Source of the DNA: Streptomyces sp. NBC_01446
Lineage (GTDB): Bacteria; Actinomycetota; Actinomycetes; Streptomycetales; Streptomycetaceae
Direction: 5' to 3'
Assembly (NCBI RefSeq): GCF_026340095.1
Contig: NZ_JAPEPO010000001.1
Span: 1,116,001-1,180,000 of the forward strand
DNA: 64,000 nucleotides
Shown here: piece after piece, positions 1-7,219 of the stretch
Position numbering within the stretch: position 1 is the stretch's first letter
How the letters are laid out: each line of letters begins with the position of its first letter
The notes under the pieces: generated by a model
The model's database searches: none
The model's input: only the letters and a program-made list of their open reading frames with translations
Told to the model about the DNA's origin: nothing
Position numbers and translations under genes: made by a program

Positions 1-743
1 GCGAAGAGCATCGGGGTGTCGAGGTTGCCGTTGGCCTGGAGGATGACGTAGCCCAGTCCCTCGTTCGCGCCCACGAATTCACCGACGACGGCGCCGGTGA
101 CGGCGAGCGTGACGGCCACCTTGAGGCCGGAGAACAGGTGCGGCAGGGAGGCCGGGAAGCGGATTTTGCAGAAGGTCTGCCAGGGGCTGGCGCCCATCGT
201 CGCGGAGAGCTGGAGCATCTCCGGGTCGACGGCCTTGAGTCCGGTCACCATCGAGATGACGACGGGGAAGAACGCGATGAGTACGGCGATGAGGATCTTC
301 GGCGCGATGCCGAAACCGAGCCAGACCACGAACAGCGGCGCGATCGCGATCTTCGGCACGACCTGGGCAAAGAGCAGGATCGGATAGAGGGTCTTCTCGA
401 CGGTCGACGAGTAGACCATGATCACGGCGGAGAGGATGCCTACGCCGACGGCGATGACGAAGCCGAGCAGCGTCTCGTACGTGGTCACCCAGGTGTGCTG
501 CCAGAGGTAGTCCGGCTTGTCGAGGATGACGTCGAGGGTCCGGCCCGGTGACGGCACCAGATAGGGCTCGACCAGTTCCGCCGCGGCGATCACCCACCAG
601 GCGACGAAACAGATCACGAGCAGCGCGACGGGGCGCCAGCTCCGCTCGGCCACGTCCGCGGCACGCCGGCGCAGCCCGGGCGCCTGCCGGTCGGCAACTC
701 CCGCCGTTTTGGCGGGGGTTGCGGGCAGTGTGCTCTGACTCAC
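1..743 (-). CDS. ABC transporter permease (nitrate/sulfonate/pyrimidine-type), partial
   Basis: Inner-membrane permease subunit of an SsuC/TauC/ThiX-like ABC importer. The 3' end is cut by the window edge, leaving 247 visible residues of a family usually 250-290 long. Several hydrophobic segments follow a basic N-terminus (first near residues 38-56). The cytoplasmic EAA loop that docks to the ATPase is near residues 176-197 and contains ATMGASPWQTF. The GTG start is chosen because a GGAG lies six bases upstream and no better in-frame start exists. It is divergent from the LacI-type gene at 966 with a palindromic operator between, so it is probably that repressor's target. Substrate cannot be read from the permease alone. 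Confidence 0.9.
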   Translation of the reverse strand, partial: MSQSTLPATPAKTAGVADRQAPGLRRRAADVAERSWRPVALLVICFVAWWVIAAAELVEPYLVPSPGRTLDVILDKPDYLWQHTWVTTYETLLGFVIAVGVGILSAVIMVYSSTVEKTLYPILLFAQVVPKIAIAPLFVVWLGFGIAPKILIAVLIAFFPVVISMVTGLKAVDPEMLQLSATMGASPWQTFCKIRFPASLPHLFSGLKVAVTLAVTGAVVGEFVGANEGLGYVILQANGNLDTPMLF

Positions 744-836
744 GATGAACTCCTACGGAATCGGGAGGCAGTTGAGGGGGCCGGGGTAACGAACTCGCGA
801 GGTTACGGATCAATGCTCACTACGGTAACGAAGCCC

Positions 837-863
837 GGAAATCGCTTTCAGAAAGCGCTTTCT
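837..863. promoter_or_regulatory. LacI-family operator, tandem palindromes
   Basis: A perfect 14-bp palindrome AGAAAGCGCTTTCT at 850-863 is preceded directly by a looser inverted repeat GAAATCGCTTTC at 838-849. The central CG and the AAGCGCTT core are typical of LacI/GalR operators. The pair sits between the divergent ABC permease and LacI-type genes, so it is the likely binding site controlling both. Assignment to this regulator is inferred from position. Confidence 0.7.
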
Positions 864-965
864 GGTACGATGTCAGCCACGCTAATGACTCGTGGAGCAC
901 AGGGTCAATAGGCCGTTCCGAAGTTTCCTGTGACCGGTGCCGAAGCCGGAATCCGAGGGGGCAGG

Positions 966-2015
966 GTGGGCGAACCGCACGGGCACCCGCAACAACCGCA
1001 CGTGACCCTCGACGCGGTGGCCCGCACGGCGGGGGTCTCCCCCGCTACGGCGTCCCGCGCCCTGAACGGAACCACCCGCGTCCGCGACGACCTGTTGCGC
1101 CGGGTCCGCGCCGCGGCCGACGAACTCGGCTACATCCCGAACGCCCACGCGCAGGCCCTCGCCAGCGCCTCCAACAACACCGTCGGCGTCATCTGCCACG
1201 ACGTGGGCGACCCGTACTTCGCCGCGATCGCCAGCGGCATCATGGCGCGGGCCGCCGAGCGCGGGCTGCTGGTGATGCTGTCCAGCACGTTCCGCGCGCC
1301 CGAGCGCGAGATCGCGTACATCTCCATGCTGCGCGCGCAGCGGGCCCGCGCGATCCTGCTCATCGGCTCCGGCTTCCAGGACCCCGCGTGGGAGCGGTCG
1401 CTGGAGTCCGAGATCGCTCCCTATCTGCGCGGTGGGGGCCGGGTCGCGGTCGTGAGCCGGCACCGCAGTCTGCGCGTCGACACCGTGCTGCCGGAGAACC
1501 GCGCGGGGGCGGCGGCGCTCGCCCGGGCGCTGCTCGGCCTCGGGCACCGGGAGTTCGGGGTGCTCGCCGGGCCCGCGCGGCTGACGACCGTCGCGGACCG
1601 GCTGACCGGATTCCGGCAGGGGCTCGCCGAGGAGGGGGTGCCCCTCGCGGACGAGCGGGTCGTCGAGGGGGCCTTCACGCGCGACGGCGGATACGCGGCG
1701 GCGAGCGAACTGCTGCGCCGCGCACCCCGGCCCACGTGCGTCTTCGCCGTCACCGACGTGATGGCTGTGGGGGCGCTCGCCGCGTTCCGCGACCACGGCC
1801 TGCGCGTCCCTCAGGACATCTCGCTGGCCGGCTTCGACGACATCCCGCTGGTCCGCGAACTGACCCCGCCCCTCACGACGGTGGCCCTCCCCCTGACCGG
1901 CATGGGCCGCGCCGCCCTCGACCTCGCGTTACGTGAACCGAGGGGGCCGCGCTCGCGGGTGGAGCGGATCGTGGGCGAGGTACGGATACGGGCGAGCACG
2001 GGAACGCCGGGGTGA
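966..2015 (+). CDS. LacI/GalR-family transcriptional regulator
   Basis: 349-residue DNA-binding repressor. An N-terminal helix-turn-helix (VARTAGVSPATASRALNG, about residues 17-34) is followed by a periplasmic-binding-protein-like effector domain with the usual GVICHDVGDPYF and DVMAVGALAAF segments. An in-frame GTG at 930 would add 12 residues; I prefer 966 because a GAGGGGG run lies just upstream, though its spacing is short. It is divergent from the ABC permease at 743 and has its own palindromic operator at 837-863, so autoregulation and control of the transporter are likely. The effector is unknown. Its 3' end converges with the LysR gene, leaving only 16 bp between them. Confidence 0.9.
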   Translation: MGEPHGHPQQPHVTLDAVARTAGVSPATASRALNGTTRVRDDLLRRVRAAADELGYIPNAHAQALASASNNTVGVICHDVGDPYFAAIASGIMARAAERGLLVMLSSTFRAPEREIAYISMLRAQRARAILLIGSGFQDPAWERSLESEIAPYLRGGGRVAVVSRHRSLRVDTVLPENRAGAAALARALLGLGHREFGVLAGPARLTTVADRLTGFRQGLAEEGVPLADERVVEGAFTRDGGYAAASELLRRAPRPTCVFAVTDVMAVGALAAFRDHGLRVPQDISLAGFDDIPLVRELTPPLTTVALPLTGMGRAALDLALREPRGPRSRVERIVGEVRIRASTGTPG

Positions 2016-2031
2016 CCGGGTCGCCTCTCGG

Positions 2032-2931
2032 TTACTCGGCCGCTTCCCCCAGCGCCTCCAGTACCGGCCTGATCAGAGGGTGCTCCTCCGCTCCGCAGCG
2101 GACCGCCGCGAAGACCCTGCGGGTCGGGGCCACCCCGTCGACCGGGCGGACGACCGCGTCGGACAGGTCCATGCCGCGCAGCGCCGAGCGTGGCACCAGG
2201 GCGACGCCCGCGCCCGCCGAGGCGAGGGCGACGACGGCGCGGAAGTCGTCCGAGGAGTGCTCGACCTGCGGCTGGAAACCGGCGTGCTCGCAGGCCAGGA
2301 CCACCACGTCGTGGCACGGGTTGCCGGGGAACGGGCCGATCCAGGTGTCCTTGGCCAGCTCGGCCAGCGGCACCCGGTCGGACGCCGCGAGCCGGTGCCC
2401 CGCGGGAAGCACCGCGTCGAACGGCTCGGCGTACAGCGGTACGCGCGTCAGGCGGGCGTCGTCCGCTCCCGGCGCCCCCCGGTACTCGACGGCGACCGCG
2501 ACGTCGACCTGCCGGTCGAGGACCATGGGCAGGCTCGCGTCGCCCTCGGCGTCCTGGACGCGGATCCGGATGCCGGGCGCCGTCCGCGCGAGGCGGCTCA
2601 GGGCCGGGGCGACGACCAGGCCGATCCCGGTGGCGAACGCGGCGACGGTGACCGTGCCGGCCGCCCCCGAGCTGTACGCGGCGAGCTCGGCCTCCGCCCG
2701 CTCCAGCTGGGCGAGGACCGCGTTCGTGTGCGTGAGCAGGATCTCGCCCGCCGGGGTGAGCCGGACGCCCTTCGCGCCCCGCTCGACGAGCCGGTGGCCG
2801 GTCTCCTGTTCCAGGGCGGTCAGCTGCTGGGAGACCGCTGAGGGGGTCAGATAGAGCGCGGCGGCAGCCGCCGTCACGGTGCGGTGGTCGGCCACCGCTC
2901 GGAGGATGTGCAGCCGCCGCGCTTCGATCAT
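2032..2931 (-). CDS. LysR-family transcriptional regulator
   Basis: 299-residue LysR-type regulator of typical length. The winged helix-turn-helix is at the N-terminus (TAAAAALYLTPSAVSQQL, about residues 20-37), followed by the linker helix and a two-lobed co-inducer domain. It lies 55 bp downstream of kbl on the same strand and could be co-transcribed with tdh-kbl, so a role in threonine/glycine metabolism is possible. No recognisable LysR box was identified, so the target is an inference from position only. Confidence 0.9.
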   Translation of the reverse strand: MIEARRLHILRAVADHRTVTAAAAALYLTPSAVSQQLTALEQETGHRLVERGAKGVRLTPAGEILLTHTNAVLAQLERAEAELAAYSSGAAGTVTVAAFATGIGLVVAPALSRLARTAPGIRIRVQDAEGDASLPMVLDRQVDVAVAVEYRGAPGADDARLTRVPLYAEPFDAVLPAGHRLAASDRVPLAELAKDTWIGPFPGNPCHDVVVLACEHAGFQPQVEHSSDDFRAVVALASAGAGVALVPRSALRGMDLSDAVVRPVDGVAPTRRVFAAVRCGAEEHPLIRPVLEALGEAAE

Positions 2932-2986
2932 GTGACCGATTCTCCCAAATGTGCCGCCGATGTCCGAACCGGGGGCAAGCCCCAGG

Positions 2987-4201
2987 TCAGCTGGCCGCCC
3001 CGGCGGGCTCCGCGTCGAGCTCCGCGCGCGCCGCGACGAAGGCGTCCACGGCCCGGTTCACGTCCTCGGTGGAGTGCGCCGCGGAGAGCTGGACGCGGAT
3101 CCGCGCCTTGCCCTGCGGGACGACCGGGTACGAGAAGCCGATCACGTACACGCCGCGCTCCAGGAGCAGCTCGGCCATGCGGCCCGCGACGGACGCGTCG
3201 CCGATCATGACGGGCGCGATGGCGTGGTCGCCGGGCAGGATGTCGAAGCCCTCCTGCGCCATGCGGGTGCGGAAGAGCGCCGTGTTCGCGGCGAGCCGCT
3301 CACGCAGCTCGCCCGCCGACTCCAGGAGGTCGAGGACCTTGAGGGACGCGGCCGCGATGACCGGGGCGAGACTGTTGGAGAAGAGGTACGGGCGCGAGCG
3401 CTGGCGCAGCAGCGCGACGATCTCGGCGCGGGCCGCGACGTAGCCGCCGGAGGCGCCGCCGAGGGCCTTGCCGAGGGTGCCGGTAATGATGTCGACGCGG
3501 TCCATGACGCCGTGCAGTTCGGGGGTGCCGCGGCCGCCGGGGCCGACGAAGCCGACGGCGTGCGAGTCGTCGACCATGACCATGGCGTCGTAGCGGTCGG
3601 CGAGGTCGCAGATCTCGCTCAGCGGCGCCACGTAGCCGTCCATGGAGAAGACGCCGTCGGTGACGATGAGGCGGCGGCGCGCGGACTGCGCCTCCTTCAA
3701 CTGCTGCTCCAGGTCCGCGAGATCGCGGTTGGCGTAGCGGAAGCGGCGGGCCTTGGACAGGCGGATGCCGTCGATGATCGAGGCGTGGTTCAGCGCGTCG
3801 GAGATGACGGCGTCCTCCTCGCCCAGGAGCGTCTCGAAGACACCGCCGTTGGCGTCGAAGCAGGAGGAGTAGAGGATCGTGTCCTCCTGGCCGAGGAACG
3901 TGGACAGGCGCGCCTCGAGCTCCTTGTGGACCTCCTGGGTGCCGCAGATGAAGCGCACGGAGGCCATGCCGTAGCCCCAGCGGTCGAGTGCCTCGTGGCC
4001 GGCGGCGATGACCTCGGGGTGGTCGGCGAGGCCGAGGTAGTTGTTCGCGCAGAAGTTGAGGACCTCGCCGGGGCGGCCGCCCGCGGTGACGGCGACCGTC
4101 GCGGACTGCGGGGTGCCGATGACGCGCTCGGGCTTGTGCAGGCCCGCGGCGGCGATCTCGTCGAGGGTGGCCTGGAGACCGTCGCGTACGGAGTCGAACA
4201 T
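2987..4201 (-). CDS. kbl: glycine C-acetyltransferase (2-amino-3-ketobutyrate CoA ligase)
   Basis: Cytosolic PLP enzyme that splits 2-amino-3-oxobutyrate with CoA into glycine and acetyl-CoA, the second step of threonine degradation. The 404-residue protein matches the alpha-oxoamine synthase family in length. [14 protein letters not shown] near the N-terminus, [17 protein letters not shown], and the PLP-lysine loop [14 protein letters not shown] are all present. The ATG start has AAAGGAAGT upstream. The gene follows tdh by 57 bp on the same strand, matching the classic tdh-kbl operon in which the unstable aminoketone is passed between the two enzymes. Confidence 0.96.
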   Translation of the reverse strand: MFDSVRDGLQATLDEIAAAGLHKPERVIGTPQSATVAVTAGGRPGEVLNFCANNYLGLADHPEVIAAGHEALDRWGYGMASVRFICGTQEVHKELEARLSTFLGQEDTILYSSCFDANGGVFETLLGEEDAVISDALNHASIIDGIRLSKARRFRYANRDLADLEQQLKEAQSARRRLIVTDGVFSMDGYVAPLSEICDLADRYDAMVMVDDSHAVGFVGPGGRGTPELHGVMDRVDIITGTLGKALGGASGGYVAARAEIVALLRQRSRPYLFSNSLAPVIAAASLKVLDLLESAGELRERLAANTALFRTRMAQEGFDILPGDHAIAPVMIGDASVAGRMAELLLERGVYVIGFSYPVVPQGKARIRVQLSAAHSTEDVNRAVDAFVAARAELDAEPAGAAS

Positions 4202-4258
4202 GGTGACTTCCTTTAAAAGAAGAGGTCGGTCAGGAGGTCGGGGCTTGGCGGGCCGTGC

Positions 4259-5287
4259 TCAGACGGTCCAGTCGAGGATGACCTTGCCGCCGCGGCCGCT
4301 GGCCGCGTCGTCGAAGGCCGCCTCGAAGTCGCGGTGGCTGTAGCGGCCCGTGATCACGGGGGCGAGGTCGAGGCCGCCCTCCAGGAGGACCGACATCGCG
4401 TACCAGGTCTCGAACATCTCGCGGCCGTAGATGCCCTTGATCGTGATCATCGAGGTGACGATCCGGGACCAGTCGACGGCGAACTCTTCTGCGGGCAGGC
4501 CGAGCATGGCGATCTTGCCGCCGTGGGTCATGTTGGCGAGCATGTCGCGCATGGCGACGGGGTTGCCCGACATCTCCAGGCCGACGTCGAAGCCCTCGCG
4601 CAGGCCGAGGTCGCGCTGTCCCTCGGCGATCGTCGTCTCGGCGACGTTCAGGGCGAGGCTGACGCCGATCTTGCGGGCCAGGTCGAGCCGCTCCTCGCTG
4701 ACGTCGGTGACGACGACGTTGCGGGCGCCGGCGTGCCGGGCGACGGCCGCGGCCATGAGGCCGATGGGCCCGGCGCCGGTGATCAGGACGTCCTCGCCGA
4801 CCAGCGGGAACGACAAGGCGGTGTGCACGGCGTTACCGAACGGGTCGAAGATCGCGGCCACGTCGAGGTCGACCGGCACGCGGTGCACCCACACGTTGGA
4901 AGCGGGCAGAGCGACGTACTCGGCGAACGCGCCGTCGCGTCCGACGCCGAGCCCGACCGTGGAGCGGCACAGGTGGCGCCGCCCGGCGAGACAGTTGCGG
5001 CACTTGCCGCAGACGAGGTGGCCCTCGCCGCTGACGCGGTCGCCGATGGCGATGTCGGCGACGTCACGGCCGGTCTCGACGACCTCGCCGACGAACTCGT
5101 GGCCGACGATCAGCGGCGCGCTGATGGCCTGCTGCGCCCAGCCGTCCCAGTTGCGGATGTGGAGGTCGGTGCCGCAGATCCCGGTCCTGAGGACCTTGAT
5201 CAGCACATCTGTGTGGCCGATGCCCGGCTCGGGCACGTCCGTCAGCCACAGTCCCGGCTCGGACTTCTCCTTGACCAGCGCCTTCAA
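4259..5287 (-). CDS. tdh: L-threonine 3-dehydrogenase
   Basis: Zinc-dependent medium-chain dehydrogenase that oxidises L-threonine to 2-amino-3-oxobutyrate with NAD. The length, 342 residues, is standard. Catalytic zinc motifs [13 protein letters not shown] and GHEFVGEV and the four-cysteine structural zinc loop ([15 protein letters not shown], about residues 93-107) are intact. The Rossmann motif is [15 protein letters not shown]. It is the first gene of the tdh-kbl pair. An IS element now lies about 220 bp upstream, next to its promoter region, so expression may have changed in this strain. Confidence 0.96.
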   Translation of the reverse strand: MKALVKEKSEPGLWLTDVPEPGIGHTDVLIKVLRTGICGTDLHIRNWDGWAQQAISAPLIVGHEFVGEVVETGRDVADIAIGDRVSGEGHLVCGKCRNCLAGRRHLCRSTVGLGVGRDGAFAEYVALPASNVWVHRVPVDLDVAAIFDPFGNAVHTALSFPLVGEDVLITGAGPIGLMAAAVARHAGARNVVVTDVSEERLDLARKIGVSLALNVAETTIAEGQRDLGLREGFDVGLEMSGNPVAMRDMLANMTHGGKIAMLGLPAEEFAVDWSRIVTSMITIKGIYGREMFETWYAMSVLLEGGLDLAPVITGRYSHRDFEAAFDDAASGRGGKVILDWTV

Positions 5288-5506
5288 CGCACGGCTCCCC
5301 TCGTCGCACCCCGCGTCACGGCATGCCGGGACCGGCCGCCGTGCGAGGGGAAGAGTGAAATGACAGCACGGGAGGGCGCCTTGGTGCGGCTGCGGCGCGC
5401 CCTGCTGCCGACGGGAGCAAATCTGCCGTACTGCGGCGCTCTTGGTCCATCGAGGATTTCTTAAGCGCCGCCGCAGGTTTCCTTCAGGCCTCTCCCGGCA
5501 CGGGAG
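5288..5506. other. tdh upstream region
   Basis: About 220 bp between tdh and the IS element. It should contain the tdh promoter. An imperfect inverted repeat (CCCCTCGTCGCAC at 5297 against GTGCGAGGGG at 5341) could be structural or regulatory. I see no convincing gene; a 34-codon ORF from 5360 on the plus strand has no supporting features. Confidence 0.4.
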
Positions 5507-5510
5507 CTAG

Positions 5511-5529
5511 AAGACTCATGAAGATCTTG
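5511..5529 (+). repeat. IS left terminal inverted repeat
   Basis: 19-bp left end of the IS1182-type element, perfectly matched by the right end. It is preceded by the CTAG target site copy. Confidence 0.93.
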
Positions 5530-5533
5530 GGTT

Positions 5534-5563
5534 CTGGCCCCGCCGCGTGAGCGGCGGGGCCAG
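5534..5563 (+). promoter_or_regulatory. Subterminal hairpin of the IS element
   Basis: Perfect 13-bp inverted repeat (CTGGCCCCGCCGC / GCGGCGGGGCCAG) with a GTGA loop, just inside the left terminal repeat. A GTG in the loop (5547) is in frame with the transposase. In other IS families such hairpins block translation from transcripts that enter the element from outside; the same role is inferred here, and termination of incoming transcription is an alternative. Confidence 0.55.
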
Positions 5564-5579
5564 ACTGTTTGTTGTGGTG

Positions 5580-7160
5580 ATGGGGGAATGGGCCGGGGAG
5601 ACGATCGGGCCGGATGTATGGGAGACCTGCCGGGATTTGATCCCGGCAGGGAGTGTGTTCGCGTTCCTGGCCGAGCATCGCAGCGCGCTGTTCGAAGCGG
5701 AGATGTTTGCGGACATGTACCCGTCGGCGAACGGGCGGCCGAGCATGCCGCCGCAGATCCTGGCCGCTTCGATCACGCTACAGGCCCTGCACGGGCTTTC
5801 GGACTTCGAGACGGTCCAGGAGCTGCGGTGCGACCTGCGGTGGAAGGCCGCCTGTGGACTGGGCCTTCATGACATGGCGTTCGATCCGTCGTTGCTGGCC
5901 TACTTCCGCCGCCGGCTGGCCCGTTCCGCCCGGCCGAACCGGGTATTCGAGGCTGTGCGTGAGGTCGTGAAGGCCACCGGTGTCCTCAAGGGCAAGCACC
6001 GCCGGGCGCTGGATTCCACTGTGCTGGACGACGCGGTGGCCACCCAGGACACCGTCACCCAGATCATCGCCGCCATCCGGGCGGTGATCCGGGAAGTCCC
6101 CGGGGCCGGCGAGGTGGCAGCCGTGCAGTGCACCGCGCACGACTACAACGACCCGGGCAAGCCGAGGATCGCCTGGAACGACGAGCAGGCCCGTGCCGAC
6201 CTGGTCGACGCCCTGGTCGGTGACGCACTGCGGCTGCTGGGCCATCTGCCCGAGCAGCAGCTCGACGAGAAGGCCGCGAACGCGGTCGGCATCCTGGCCC
6301 TGGTCGCAGGTCAGGACGTGGAGCCCGCCGAGGACTCCGACGGCCGCGACGGGCGCTGGCGCATCACCCAGGGCACCGCACCAAACCGGATGGTCTCCAC
6401 TGTCGACCCCGAAGCCCGGCACGTGCACAAGACCCGCACCCACCAACAGGATGGCTTCAAGGCCCACCTCGCCATGGAGCCCGAGACCGGGTTATACACC
6501 GCCGTCGCCCTGCGGCCCGGAGCCGGTCCCGAGCACCACGAGGCGATGGTCGGAATCGACCTGCTCACCGACGAGGACGAGCCCGTTGACGCCTTCGGTG
6601 ACACCGCCTACTCCACCGGCGACGCCCGCCACAGCCTCGAAACTGCCGGTCACCGGCTGTTCCTCAAACCCGCACCACTGCGGCCCGCCGTCCCTGGCGG
6701 CTTCACCCTCGACGACTTCATCATCGACACCGGCGCCGCCACCGTGACCTGCCCCGCCGGACACACCGTCCCTTTATCCGCTCCCGCCGGGCAGCACCAC
6801 CAGCGCAAAGCCTCGTTCAAGGACGTGTGCGCCGGATGCCCCCTTCGTGAGCGGTGCACCAAGGCCAAGGCCGGGCGGATCCTGACCATCCGTCCGCACC
6901 ACGACCTGCTCGCCGCCGCTCGCCACCAGACCGCCACCGATCCCGACTGGCAGGCTGACTACCGGCGCTGGAGACCACCAGTCGAACGCGCCGTCGCCTG
7001 GCTCGTCCACCACAACAACCGCAAACTCCGCTACCGCGGCACCATCAAGAACGACGCCTGGCTCCACACCCGAGCAGCCGCCCTCAACCTCCGCCGACTG
7101 ATCAACCTCGGACTCACCCGAACCAACGGAACCTGGCACCTCACCCCGGTCAATACATAG
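5580..7160 (+). CDS. IS1182-family transposase
   Basis: DDE transposase of about 526 residues. It has the N-terminal domain typical of IS1182/IS5-type proteins (ALHGLSDFETVQELRCDLRW), the HTRALDST-like segment RRALDSTVLDDA holding the first acidic residue, FGDTAYSTGDARHSL in the middle of the catalytic domain, and a C-terminal basic region with a cysteine cluster (CAGCPLRERC) followed by RPPVERAVAWLVHHN. The start is uncertain: ATG 5580 and GTG 5577 are plausible, and GTG 5547 lies inside a hairpin loop. None has a clear ribosome site. There is no frameshift, so the transposase appears functional. Confidence 0.92.
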   Translation: MGEWAGETIGPDVWETCRDLIPAGSVFAFLAEHRSALFEAEMFADMYPSANGRPSMPPQILAASITLQALHGLSDFETVQELRCDLRWKAACGLGLHDMAFDPSLLAYFRRRLARSARPNRVFEAVREVVKATGVLKGKHRRALDSTVLDDAVATQDTVTQIIAAIRAVIREVPGAGEVAAVQCTAHDYNDPGKPRIAWNDEQARADLVDALVGDALRLLGHLPEQQLDEKAANAVGILALVAGQDVEPAEDSDGRDGRWRITQGTAPNRMVSTVDPEARHVHKTRTHQQDGFKAHLAMEPETGLYTAVALRPGAGPEHHEAMVGIDLLTDEDEPVDAFGDTAYSTGDARHSLETAGHRLFLKPAPLRPAVPGGFTLDDFIIDTGAATVTCPAGHTVPLSAPAGQHHQRKASFKDVCAGCPLRERCTKAKAGRILTIRPHHDLLAAARHQTATDPDWQADYRRWRPPVERAVAWLVHHNNRKLRYRGTIKNDAWLHTRAAALNLRRLINLGLTRTNGTWHLTPVNT

Positions 7161-7200
7161 CCGGAGGGGCCGCCCGGCCTGCGGCCGGACAACCCCTCAG

Positions 7201-7219
7201 CAAGATCTTCATGAGTCTT
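7201..7219 (-). repeat. IS right terminal inverted repeat
   Basis: 19-bp right end of the IS1182-type element, the exact reverse complement of the left end. It is followed by the second CTAG copy at 7220-7223. Confidence 0.93.

Larger units (their letters stand above)
5511..7219 (+). mobile_element. IS1182-family insertion sequence, complete
   Basis: 1709-bp element bounded by perfect 19-bp inverted terminal repeats (AAGACTCATGAAGATCTTG at 5511-5529, its reverse complement at 7201-7219). CTAG is directly repeated on both sides (5507-5510 and 7220-7223), read as the target duplication; because CTAG is itself palindromic it could also be counted as part of the repeats. One transposase gene fills the element. 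The ends and ORF are intact, so the copy looks recent and potentially active. It sits between tdh and the beta-helix gene, exactly at the latter's stop codon. Confidence 0.93.

Noticed and set aside
79..813. 244-codon minus-strand ORF at the left edge
   Set aside because: Out of frame with the real ABC permease, whose translation in the neighbouring frame shows membrane helices and an EAA loop.
5360..5464. 34-codon plus-strand ORF upstream of tdh as a leader peptide
   Set aside because: Antisense to the tdh promoter region, no coupling to another gene and no threonine- or glycine-rich content.
5288..5506. Glycine riboswitch upstream of tdh-kbl
   Set aside because: No tandem glycine-aptamer consensus could be recognised in the sequence.
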